From Kitasatospora sp. MAA4 (GTDB lineage Bacteria > Actinomycetota > Actinomycetes > Streptomycetales > Streptomycetaceae), in NCBI RefSeq assembly GCF_029893355.1, contig NZ_JARZAI010000004.1, positions 62,001 to 126,000 on the forward strand: 64,000 bases of DNA, in the 5' to 3' direction. Positions within the stretch are counted from its first letter, which is position 1. Every line of letters begins with the position of its first letter. Positions 51,160 through 58,765 of this stretch are shown here, one piece after another. The notes below the pieces were generated by a model that was given only the letters and a program-made list of their open reading frames with translations, was not told the origin of the DNA and did not search any database. The translations under genes and the position numbers were made by a program.

Positions 51160-51394
51160 GGTGAACTCCTTGGAAGAACGTAGGTCTGATGGACAGTCGG
51201 AGTGGATCCGCGGCGGGCGGCGCAGCCCGCCAGGGCCGCGGTCCGGTGTCTCGCACCCCCTGGGCCCCGGCGGCCTGGCCGCCCGCTCCCGACCAACTCT
51301 GCGCTTCCGCGCGGCCGTCCGGCAGACCGCGCTGTACCCGGGGTGCCGCGTTCCAGGCCCTGACACAGCCCCCCAACGCTCGCCGCCCACCTGC

Positions 51395-51400
51395 GATAAT
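51395..51400 (+). promoter_or_regulatory. -10 element implying a leaderless XRE mRNA
   Basis: TGCGATAAT contains a good -10 (GATAAT) with an upstream TGC, 6 nt before ATG 51407. No ribosome site is present, so transcription probably begins at or next to the start codon. Confidence 0.5.
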
Positions 51401-51406
51401 GATCAG

Positions 51407-52327
51407 ATGACAGCATCAGCGGACGCGCGGGGCACTGAGTTGGGCAGATATCTGAAGGCCCGTCGGGCCCAGGTCCGCCCGGAGGACGCCGGCCTGCCGG
51501 TCGGCGCGGGCGTGCGTCGCACTCCCGGTCTGCGCCGGGAGGAGCTGGCCGTGCTGGCCGGGGTGAGCGTCGACTACTACATCCGCCTGGAGCGCGGCCG
51601 GGAGACCAACCCCTCCCCCGCCGTCGTGGACGCCCTCGGTCGTGCCCTGCGGCTGCGCGGCGACGGCTACGAACGTCTGCACGAGCTCGCGGAGCTGGCC
51701 TCCGGCCGGGCCTCCGAGTTGACGGCCTGCACGGACCACACCGTCCGCGACTCGATCCTGCGGATGCTGGAGTCGGTGCGCCCGCTGCCCGCCTACGTGG
51801 TGAGCCGCTACAACCGTGTGCTGGCCGCTAACCCGCCCGGTCGGCGGCTACTGCCCGGGCTCTGGGACTGGCCCCTGGAACAGCGCAACCTGACCCGCTA
51901 TCTCTTCCTCCACCCGCTCGGCCGGACGCTCTACGAGCCGTGGCTGGACACCGTCGCGCTCTCGGTCGCGCATCTGCGGGCGGTCGCCGGGGCCGACCCG
52001 GACGACCCCGAACTGACCACGCTGGTCGGCGAACTGGTGCTGAAGTCACCGGAGTTCGCGAGCCTCTGGGAGCGGTACGACGTCTGCGAACGCGGCGGCG
52101 GGCAGAAGTCCTTCCGGCATCCGAAGGTCGGACCGATGACCCTGACCTACGAGGTCATGCAACTCGCCCGGACCGGCGGCCAGCGCATGGTGGTCTACCA
52201 GGCAGCCCCCGGCAGCCCGGACGAGGAGGCCATGCTCCGCCTCGAGTCCGCAGGCGCCCGACCGGAGCCGACGCCTGCGGGCCACCCGGAGCCCGCCACC
52301 GAGCCACACCGCGCCGGCGTGAGCTAG
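51407..52327 (+). CDS. XRE-family regulator with MmyB-like ligand domain
   Basis: A 306-residue regulator: HTH at about 35-80 (GVRRTPGLRREELAVLAGVS, VDYYIRLERGRETNPSPAVV) and a C-terminal MmyB-like PAS-type domain (DSILRMLESVRPLPAYVVSR, NLTRYLFLHPLGRTLYEPWL, SFRHPKVGPMTLTYEVMQLA). This family typically senses fatty acids or small ligands and controls an adjacent gene. It is divergent from the MFS exporter gene across a 247-bp gap. No ribosome site; a -10 motif lies just upstream. Confidence 0.9.
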   Translation: MTASADARGTELGRYLKARRAQVRPEDAGLPVGAGVRRTPGLRREELAVLAGVSVDYYIRLERGRETNPSPAVVDALGRALRLRGDGYERLHELAELASGRASELTACTDHTVRDSILRMLESVRPLPAYVVSRYNRVLAANPPGRRLLPGLWDWPLEQRNLTRYLFLHPLGRTLYEPWLDTVALSVAHLRAVAGADPDDPELTTLVGELVLKSPEFASLWERYDVCERGGGQKSFRHPKVGPMTLTYEVMQLARTGGQRMVVYQAAPGSPDEEAMLRLESAGARPEPTPAGHPEPATEPHRAGVS

Positions 52328-52404
52328 CCTGCGCTGCAGGCCGGGTGCGCAGGAACGACCACGGGGTGCGCACGGACCGGCCGACGAACCATTGGGGGGT
52401 TCAC

Positions 52405-53706
52405 ATGTCCATGATCATCACTGCCGCCATGCCCGCGCACGGGCACACCGCGCCGCTGCTGGCGATAACCGCCGACCTGGTGGCCCGCGGGCACCAGGTG
52501 GCCTTCCTCGGCGGGGCGCGGTTCGCCGAGGCCGCCGAGAAGACCGGGGCTCGATTCGTCGCCCTGCCGGCGGAGGCGGACTTCGACGACCGCCGGATCA
52601 ACGACCACTTCCCGGGCCGGGCCGAACTGGCGCCCGGGCCGCAGCGGATGGCCTTCGACGCCCGGCACATCTTCATCGACCCGGTCCCCGCGCAGTACCG
52701 GGCGCTGCGCGCTCTGCTGGCCGAGTTCCCGGCCACGGCCGTGATCGGCGACTGCTTCTTCCACGGCGCGCTGGCCCTGGCGCTGGCCCACCCGCGCGAC
52801 GAGCGGCCGGCCGTGGTGAGCATCGGAGTGGCGCCGCCGATGATGCAGAGCGTCGACACCGCACCCTTCGGCCTCGCCCTGCCGCCCCAGCCGGGACCGG
52901 AGGGCCGGGCCCGCAACCGCGAGCTGAACGCCGCGGCGGCGCAGCGCGGCGAGCCGCTGCGCAGGTACGCGGCCGAGGTGTTCGCCACGGTCGGGGCCGA
53001 ACTGCCGCCGGGGCCACGGGCGGACGCCGCCGTGGCCGTACCCGACCACTACCTGCAACTGACCGTCCCCGGGTTCGAGTACCCGCGCAGCGACGCGCCG
53101 GCCTCGCTGCGGTACATCGGCGCGCTGCCCTTGCAGACCCGGGGCGAGGCGGAACTGCCCGCGTGGTGGCCGGACCTGACGGCGGCCCGGTCGGTCGCGG
53201 TGGTCACCCAGGGCACCCTGGCCAACGACGACCCGACCGAGCTGCTGGTCCCCGCAGTACGGGCCCTCGCCGACCGCCCCGACCTGCTGGTGGTCGCCGC
53301 CACCGCCCGCCAGGACGGGCCCGAGCTGCTGGCCCAGGCGCTCGGCGGCCTGCCGGACAACGTCCGGGCCGCCGGCTACCTGCCGTTCGACCGCCTGCTG
53401 CCGCACGCCGACGTACTGATCAGCAACGGCGGCTACGGCGGCGTCCACACCGCCCTCACCTTCGGGGTACCGCTGGTGGTCGCCGGCGGCAGCGAGGACA
53501 AGCCCGAGGTGGCCGCCCGGGTCGCCTGGCGCGGCGTCGGCATCGACCTGCGCACCGGCCGCCCAGGCGAACCGGAACTGCGCGAGGCCGTCGACCGAAT
53601 CCTCGCCGACCCCACCTACCGCACCAACGCCGCCACCCTGGCCACCCAACTCGCGGCCCACCAACCCCTGACCGCAATCGCCGAACTGGTCGACTCCCTC
53701 ACCTGA
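52405..53706 (+). CDS. GT1-family glycosyltransferase (macrolide-type UDP-glycosyltransferase)
   Basis: A 433-residue GT-B enzyme. N-terminal acceptor domain: IITAAMPAHGHTAPLLAITA with the catalytic His in AHGHTAP. C-terminal donor domain: SVAVVTQGTLANDDPTELLV, AAGYLPFDRLLPHADVLISN and GGYGGVHTALTFGVPLVVAG then EDKPEVAARV, the plant-secondary-product-like donor box. It glycosylates a small lipophilic acceptor with a UDP- or TDP-sugar and may be a resistance enzyme. ATG 52405 follows a GGGGGG tract. It is co-oriented with the XRE gene, 77 bp apart, and followed by a strong terminator. Confidence 0.9.
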   Translation: MSMIITAAMPAHGHTAPLLAITADLVARGHQVAFLGGARFAEAAEKTGARFVALPAEADFDDRRINDHFPGRAELAPGPQRMAFDARHIFIDPVPAQYRALRALLAEFPATAVIGDCFFHGALALALAHPRDERPAVVSIGVAPPMMQSVDTAPFGLALPPQPGPEGRARNRELNAAAAQRGEPLRRYAAEVFATVGAELPPGPRADAAVAVPDHYLQLTVPGFEYPRSDAPASLRYIGALPLQTRGEAELPAWWPDLTAARSVAVVTQGTLANDDPTELLVPAVRALADRPDLLVVAATARQDGPELLAQALGGLPDNVRAAGYLPFDRLLPHADVLISNGGYGGVHTALTFGVPLVVAGGSEDKPEVAARVAWRGVGIDLRTGRPGEPELREAVDRILADPTYRTNAATLATQLAAHQPLTAIAELVDSLT

Positions 53707-53720
53707 CCGACACGCACTGA

Positions 53721-53755
53721 CCCGGCGCGAGGCATCAGATACTCCTCGCGCCGGG
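53721..53755 (+). terminator. 12-bp terminator hairpin
   Basis: CCCGGCGCGAGG (53721-53732) and CCTCGCGCCGGG (53744-53755) pair perfectly around an 11-nt loop, 14 nt after the glycosyltransferase stop. It insulates the following NTPase operon. Confidence 0.8.
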
Positions 53756-53954
53756 CCAGCCCCAGCCACTGGTACCACGGCGGGCCCTTGACCTGACCAG
53801 CCGTCAACCCTCGGGGCTGTGAGGCGACATGGGTACGATCGCGCAGGCCGAGCGTGGCCGTGAATCGTGCGGCTCTACAGTCGAACGCCTGCGCCAGGTG
53901 CGGTTCGGGCGGGATGATTGGCGCCCCAAGTTGTCTGCCAGCACGGGAGCTTCA

Positions 53955-54434
53955 ATGCCGGACCCGCAGGACGCTCAGCAGATAATTGAGGCCTTGGCCC
54001 TGACCGGCGCCACGACGGTAGTGGCGGCGATGGCTACCGATGCCTGGCAGTCGACCCGTGCCCAAACGGTCCGACTGTTCCACCATCGAGGCCATGATCT
54101 CCAGACTGTCGAGACCCAACTGGAGGGTGACGCCGTTGTCGTGGCACAGGACGAGAACGCCGAGGCGGCCCGGCAGGAGTTGGTCGGGCCGTGGCGGCGG
54201 CGCCCGGTGGCCCTGCTGCGCGAGGACCCCGACGCCGCGGCCGAGCTGACGGCGCTGATCGACGAGGTCCGCGAGGAACTGCCGCAGGCCCAGCGGAGCT
54301 GGGCGCAGACCATCACCGCCAGTGGCCACGGCGTCGTCAACGCGGTGCAGCACGGGAACCAACACAACTACTACATGGATTCCTCGGCCCCCGACCGTCA
54401 AAGGGGTACGGCGGCCCGTGAGGCCGACGCGTGA
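53955..54434 (+). CDS. Partner protein of the STAND NTPase, shared C-terminal motif
   Basis: A 159-residue protein. Residues 10-40 form a hydrophobic helix (IIEALALTGATTVVAAMATD), which may be membrane-associated. The middle is helical and acidic (DAAAELTALIDEVREELPQA), and residues 118-140 carry QTITASGHGVVNAVQHGNQH then NYY. The same motif recurs in the next protein (residues 18-40) with 16 of 23 positions identical. GGGAG precedes ATG 53955. The stop overlaps the NTPase start (GTGA). I recall similar small proteins in other streptomycetes, usually unannotated. I infer a small partner, adaptor or effector tied to the NTPase through the shared motif. Confidence 0.7.
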   Translation: MPDPQDAQQIIEALALTGATTVVAAMATDAWQSTRAQTVRLFHHRGHDLQTVETQLEGDAVVVAQDENAEAARQELVGPWRRRPVALLREDPDAAAELTALIDEVREELPQAQRSWAQTITASGHGVVNAVQHGNQHNYYMDSSAPDRQRGTAAREADA

Positions 54435-57400
54435 GCGAGCAGACACAGGGCTGGACCCAGCCGGACGGCGCGGTGTTCACGCAGACCATCGCGGCGGCTG
54501 GTCACGCCCGGGTGAACGCGGTGCAGCACGGCGATCAGTACAACTACATCTACCGCGGTGCGCCGCCGTACCGGGTGGAGGCACTCCCCCTCGCTGATCC
54601 GGCCGAGGTGCCCGCCGGGCTGAGCCGTGTGCCCAGCCGGCTGCTGATGGCCCGTCACCGCGTGGTCCCGTTCCTTCCGCGCCCGGAGCTGGACCTGTTG
54701 GAGTCCTGGCGGGACGACCGGGTTCCGGGCTTGTCGGTCCGCCTGCTCCATGCCGAAGGCGGCGCGGGCAAGACGCGGCTGGCCGGCGAGTTCGCCATCC
54801 GCTCGGCGCAGGGCGGGTGGGCCGTCGCGATGGCACGCCACCGCAGCGAGGTCGCCGCGGCGGGTGGCGAGGACGAGAGCCTGACGGTGCGTTCGCCGGG
54901 CCTGGTGCTGATCGTCGACTACGCCGACCGTTGGCCCTTGGAGGACCTGATAACCCTGGTGCGCCAGCACCGGGACGCCGCCCGCGACCGGCTGCGCCTT
55001 CTCCTGGTGGCCCGCCCCGCCGGCATGTGGTGGCAGGGTCTCGCCCACCAGTTCACCAAGATCGACATCCTCGACGTCAACACCATCACCTTGGCGGCAC
55101 TCCCGGACGACACCGGCATGCGCTCCCAGATGTACACCGCAGCCCGGGACCGCTTCGCCGAGGTCTTCGCGCCCCCCGACCGCGCCGCCCTTGAGGTCCC
55201 CGGCGACCTCGACGATCCGATGTACGGCCTGACGCTAACCGTGCACATGAAGGCCTTGGTTGACGTCGACGCCCTCTCCCGCGGAGAGTTGCCTCCGGTC
55301 GGCTGTGACCAGGCCCATCTGTCGTCCTACCTGTTGGACCGTGAACACGACCACTGGCGCTCTTCGTACAACGGCGGGAAGGGGCCCGTGGCGACCAGCG
55401 AGCAGACCATGGGACGCGCGGTCTACCTCGCCACCCTCACCCGCCCCCTGGATCCCACCAGCGCGTCGGAAGTCCTGGCCCGCACGGGTGTCGCCACCAG
55501 CGCCGCCGCATCCGATCAGATCCTGCGCGACCACACCCACTGCTACCCGCCCGAGGACCCCGGCCGCGTCCTGGAACCGCTCTACCCCGACCGGCTCGGT
55601 GAGGACTTCCTCGCCCTCACATTACCCGGCAGTGAACAGCAGTTCGACTACTACGCCACCGACTCCTGGGCCACCGGCGCGCCGGAACTCCTGCTGGCGC
55701 CCAGGGCCGGTGACACCGGCCCGCTCCCCTGCACCCGCCAGGCGCTGACCGTCCTGATCGAGGCCGCCCACCGCTGGCCCCACCTGACCGTCCATCACCT
55801 GGAACCGCTCCTTCGTCGGCACCCAGCCCTGGCACGCACGGCGGGCAGTACCGCGCTCATCCGCCTCGCCGACCTCACCACCCTCGACCCCGCGATCCTG
55901 GCCGGCGTCGAAGCCCAGCTGCCCCGCGGCCGGCACGTCGATCTCGACCTCGGCGCCGCCGCCCTCACCCGGCGCGTCACCGAGCACGAACTCGCCCGCA
56001 CCACCGACCCCGACACGCGTGCGACGCTCTGCCACAACCTCGGCTGGCGCTACAGCAACGCCGGCCTGTACCAGCAGGCTCTCCCGCCGACCGAGGAGGC
56101 GGTGGCGATTCTCCGCCACCTGGCCGGGGCCGACGCCGCCGCGGAACTGGGCCGCCTCGCAGGGGCGCTGAGCAACCTCTGCGCCATCCTCGCGGGACTG
56201 GGCCGTAGGACGCAGGCCCTCGCCGCCGCAGAGGAGGCAGCGGCGATCGAACGCCGCCTGGCCGGAGCTGCCCCCACCACCCACCTGCCCCAGCTCGCTC
56301 TGACCCTGAACAACCTGAGCCCAAGGCTCTCAGAGGCCGGCCGGCTCCAGGAGGCCATGGCCGCGTCCGAGCAGTCGGTGGCGATTCGCCGCCGACTTGC
56401 CGAGACCGAACCAGCGGATCAGCTACCCGAACTGGCGAGCGCCCTACTCAACCTCGGCGTGCTGCTCGGGAAGTGCGGAAGTCCTCAGGACGACCTGATC
56501 ATCACTCAGGAAGCAGCCGACCTCTACCGTCGGGCCGCCGAAGCCGACCCCGCAGCTCATCTGCCCGACCTCGCCGCAGCGCTGAACAATATCGGTTTCA
56601 CGCTCCTGAAGTTGGACCGTCCCCAGGAGGCGCTCGCCCCCACCCGGGAGGCGGTCGACCTCTACCGCCAGGCCGCCGAGGCCAACCCGGCAGGCCATGC
56701 ATCCCAGCTGGCGAGGGCACTGAGCAGCCTCAGCATGGGATTCGCGGCACTGGGCCGCTTCGAGGACGCGGTGATTCCCGCACAGGAGAGCGCGGTGCTC
56801 CGGCGCCGACTGGCCGAGGCCGACCCCATCACTCATCTGCTCGACCTCACCGGTTCACTCAACGACCTCAGCCTGTGGCTGCAGCGAATCGATGGCGACC
56901 ACGACTCCCTGAGCCCACTCCAGGAGTCGGTGATGGCTCTCCGGCGACTTGCCGAGATGCAACCCACCACCGCGCTGCCCCGCCTGGCTGCGTCATTGAG
57001 CAACCTCGGCGTCATACTCGCCGAGCGTGGCCGTATCCAGGAAGCGCTTGCCCCCGCCCAGGAGGCCGTTGAGGTCGGCCGCCGGCTCGTCGAGACCGAT
57101 CCAGCAGCCCATCAAGGTCTTCTCAGCTCGTTCCTGACCAATCTCAGCCTCCGGTTGACCGAGCTTGGGCGGCAGCAGGAGGCGCTCGCCGCAGACGAGG
57201 AAGCGGCGGGGATCCGCCACCGAGTGGCCGAGGCGGAGCGAGCCGAGTCGTTGAGCGAGCAAGGCATCCGGCTGTCAGCGCTGGGCCGGCACCGGGCCGC
57301 GCTCGCCGCGATGGAAGAGGCGGTGGCGATCCGCCGCCAACTGGCCGAAGCCGACCCCCTCACCCAGCTGCCCCACCTCGCGGAGGCGCTGAACGTCCGA

Positions 57401-58324
57401 GGCGTTCGGCTGTCGGAGCTGGGCCGGCGCCGGGACGCGCTCGCCCCCGTGCAAGAGGCGGCGGACATCGTGCGCCGACTCGCCGAGGCTGACCCTGGCA
57501 CCCATCTTCCCCACCTCGCCATCGCGCTGACCAACCTCGGCCGTCTGTTGACCGAGCTGGGGCGGCACCAGGGTGCGCTCGCCGCGATGGAGGAGGCGGT
57601 GGCGATCCGCCGCCGACTGGCCGAGGCCGACCCTCCAGGCCACCGACACAGCCTGACGATATCCCTGATCAATCTCGGCGCCCTGTTCGCGCAGTGCGAC
57701 CGCCTTCACGAGGCGGTCGGCACCACGTACGCGGCTGTCGACCTGAGCCGTCGGCTGGTCGAGGCCGACCCGGCAGTCCACCTGCCCGAGCTCGCGGCGG
57801 CACTGAACAACATCGGCTTCTGGCTCTTGGAGCTGGGCCGTCCGCGGGACGCACTCGCCGCCACCCAGGAGGCGGTCGACCTCTACCGCCAGGCCGCTGA
57901 GGCCGACCCGACGGGCCAGCTGCCCCATCTGGCGATGGCACTGAGCAGCCTCAGTACGGGATTCGCGGCGCTGGGCCGCTCGAAGGACGCGGTGATTCCT
58001 GAGCAGGAGAGCGTGGCGATCCACCGCCGACTCGCTGAAGCCGACCCCCTCACCCATCTGCCCAGCCTCGCCGAGGAGTCGATGATTCTCAGCCGCCGAC
58101 TCTCTGCGGCGGGGTGGCCGGCCGAGGCGTTGGCGGCGGCCGAAGACGCCATGAAGACCGTCCGGTCACTGACTGCTGCTCGGCCCGGAAAGTTCCTTGA
58201 CCTTGTGGCGCTTGCTGAAAAAGCGCTCGCGGCAGCCCGGGAAGAGCTGGGACCCCTCGGAACCGCCCAGCGGATCCGCCCCCGGCTGTGGCAACGCGTT
58301 TTCCGGAAAGGTCCCCGTCCATGA
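54431..58324 (+). CDS. STAND-type NTPase with long TPR array (NLR-like)
   Basis: A 1297-residue protein. Residues 18-40 hold the shared motif (VNAVQHGDQYNY). The NTPase domain has Walker A HAEGGAGKTRLAGEF (about 108-121), Walker B SPGLVLIVDYADRWPLEDL (about 155-173) and sensor-like RLLLVARPAGMW. A helical linker (200-530) precedes about sixteen TPR-like units of roughly 44 residues (about 535-1245), each with a LxxLGRxxEALAAxEEAVAI/RRRLAEADP pattern, then a basic tail. STAND proteins are switches: the repeat array senses, nucleotide exchange drives oligomerisation, and an effector acts. No effector domain is fused, so the small coupled protein may supply it. Leu398 is a TTA codon (55622-55624), implying bldA dependence in Streptomyces. 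Confidence 0.85.
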   Translation: MSEQTQGWTQPDGAVFTQTIAAAGHARVNAVQHGDQYNYIYRGAPPYRVEALPLADPAEVPAGLSRVPSRLLMARHRVVPFLPRPELDLLESWRDDRVPGLSVRLLHAEGGAGKTRLAGEFAIRSAQGGWAVAMARHRSEVAAAGGEDESLTVRSPGLVLIVDYADRWPLEDLITLVRQHRDAARDRLRLLLVARPAGMWWQGLAHQFTKIDILDVNTITLAALPDDTGMRSQMYTAARDRFAEVFAPPDRAALEVPGDLDDPMYGLTLTVHMKALVDVDALSRGELPPVGCDQAHLSSYLLDREHDHWRSSYNGGKGPVATSEQTMGRAVYLATLTRPLDPTSASEVLARTGVATSAAASDQILRDHTHCYPPEDPGRVLEPLYPDRLGEDFLALTLPGSEQQFDYYATDSWATGAPELLLAPRAGDTGPLPCTRQALTVLIEAAHRWPHLTVHHLEPLLRRHPALARTAGSTALIRLADLTTLDPAILAGVEAQLPRGRHVDLDLGAAALTRRVTEHELARTTDPDTRATLCHNLGWRYSNAGLYQQALPPTEEAVAILRHLAGADAAAELGRLAGALSNLCAILAGLGRRTQALAAAEEAAAIERRLAGAAPTTHLPQLALTLNNLSPRLSEAGRLQEAMAASEQSVAIRRRLAETEPADQLPELASALLNLGVLLGKCGSPQDDLIITQEAADLYRRAAEADPAAHLPDLAAALNNIGFTLLKLDRPQEALAPTREAVDLYRQAAEANPAGHASQLARALSSLSMGFAALGRFEDAVIPAQESAVLRRRLAEADPITHLLDLTGSLNDLSLWLQRIDGDHDSLSPLQESVMALRRLAEMQPTTALPRLAASLSNLGVILAERGRIQEALAPAQEAVEVGRRLVETDPAAHQGLLSSFLTNLSLRLTELGRQQEALAADEEAAGIRHRVAEAERAESLSEQGIRLSALGRHRAALAAMEEAVAIRRQLAEADPLTQLPHLAEALNVRGVRLSELGRRRDALAPVQEAADIVRRLAEADPGTHLPHLAIALTNLGRLLTELGRHQGALAAMEEAVAIRRRLAEADPPGHRHSLTISLINLGALFAQCDRLHEAVGTTYAAVDLSRRLVEADPAVHLPELAAALNNIGFWLLELGRPRDALAATQEAVDLYRQAAEADPTGQLPHLAMALSSLSTGFAALGRSKDAVIPEQESVAIHRRLAEADPLTHLPSLAEESMILSRRLSAAGWPAEALAAAEDAMKTVRSLTAARPGKFLDLVALAEKALAAAREELGPLGTAQRIRPRLWQRVFRKGPRP
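56537..56839 (+). repeat. TPR segment duplication, copy 1
   Basis: 303 bp encoding 101 residues from AEADPAAHLPDLAAALNNIG to AEADPITHL. It aligns without gaps to copy 2 at 57758-58060, 75 of 101 residues identical, far above the similarity between neighbouring TPR units. Confidence 0.8.
57758..58060 (+). repeat. TPR segment duplication, copy 2
   Basis: 303 bp encoding VEADPAVHLPELAAALNNIG to AEADPLTHL, the partner of 56537-56839. Key shared blocks are EAVDLYRQAAEA and GFAALGR. Most differences cluster in residues 52-60 of the unit (GHASQLAR versus GQLPHLAM) and 81-90. Confidence 0.8.
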
Positions 58325-58408
58325 ATTTCCAGGTGAGTTCAGCGGGTACTGAGTCTCCTCCGAGGGCCCAAGGAACGGCAAGGGCCGCTACCGGTCACGC
58401 AAAGCCGA

Positions 58409-58765
58409 ATGGCAGCCAACCCGATCGTGCCCATCGAACGCCTTCACCAACTGCTCGACCGCCATGGGCTGATGCGCGTCGTCCTCTTGCAAGTACCGGC
58501 GCCCCCGCGGGAAAATCCGGCCGCCTCGCTGGCTGCGGCCCGGGCAGTGCCGCAGATCCGCTTCGGCGATCTCATGCGCGCTCAGCTGTCCCAGGGCACC
58601 GATCTGGGGATCCGAGCAGCCGAGATCATCAACTCCGGCGGACTGGTCCCGGAGGAGATCATCACCGCGATCGTCCGCGACGCCCGGGTTAGCGGGGGAC
58701 TGCCCGGACCAGCAGGAGGGCGATGTCGTCGGTGCGGTGCTCGGCCTGCCTGGCTTCGCCGATGA
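58409..58765 (+). pseudogene. Adenylate-kinase-like fragment with degraded P-loop
   Basis: After a 25-residue non-matching start, LMRVVLLQVPAPPRENPAAS occupies the place of the adenylate kinase P-loop (GPPGAGKGTQ), with no GxxGxGK left. Then IRFGDLMRAQLSQGTDLGIR and AAEIINSGGLVPEEIITAIV match the NMP-binding region of adenylate kinases (FGDLxRxxxxxGTxLGxxA, GxLVPDEI). The LID and CORE C-terminal parts are missing, and the frame runs antisense into the phosphatase gene at 58689. No ribosome site precedes ATG 58409. Either a decayed kinase or a non-catalytic nucleotide-pocket mimic linked to the NTPase operon. Confidence 0.6.
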
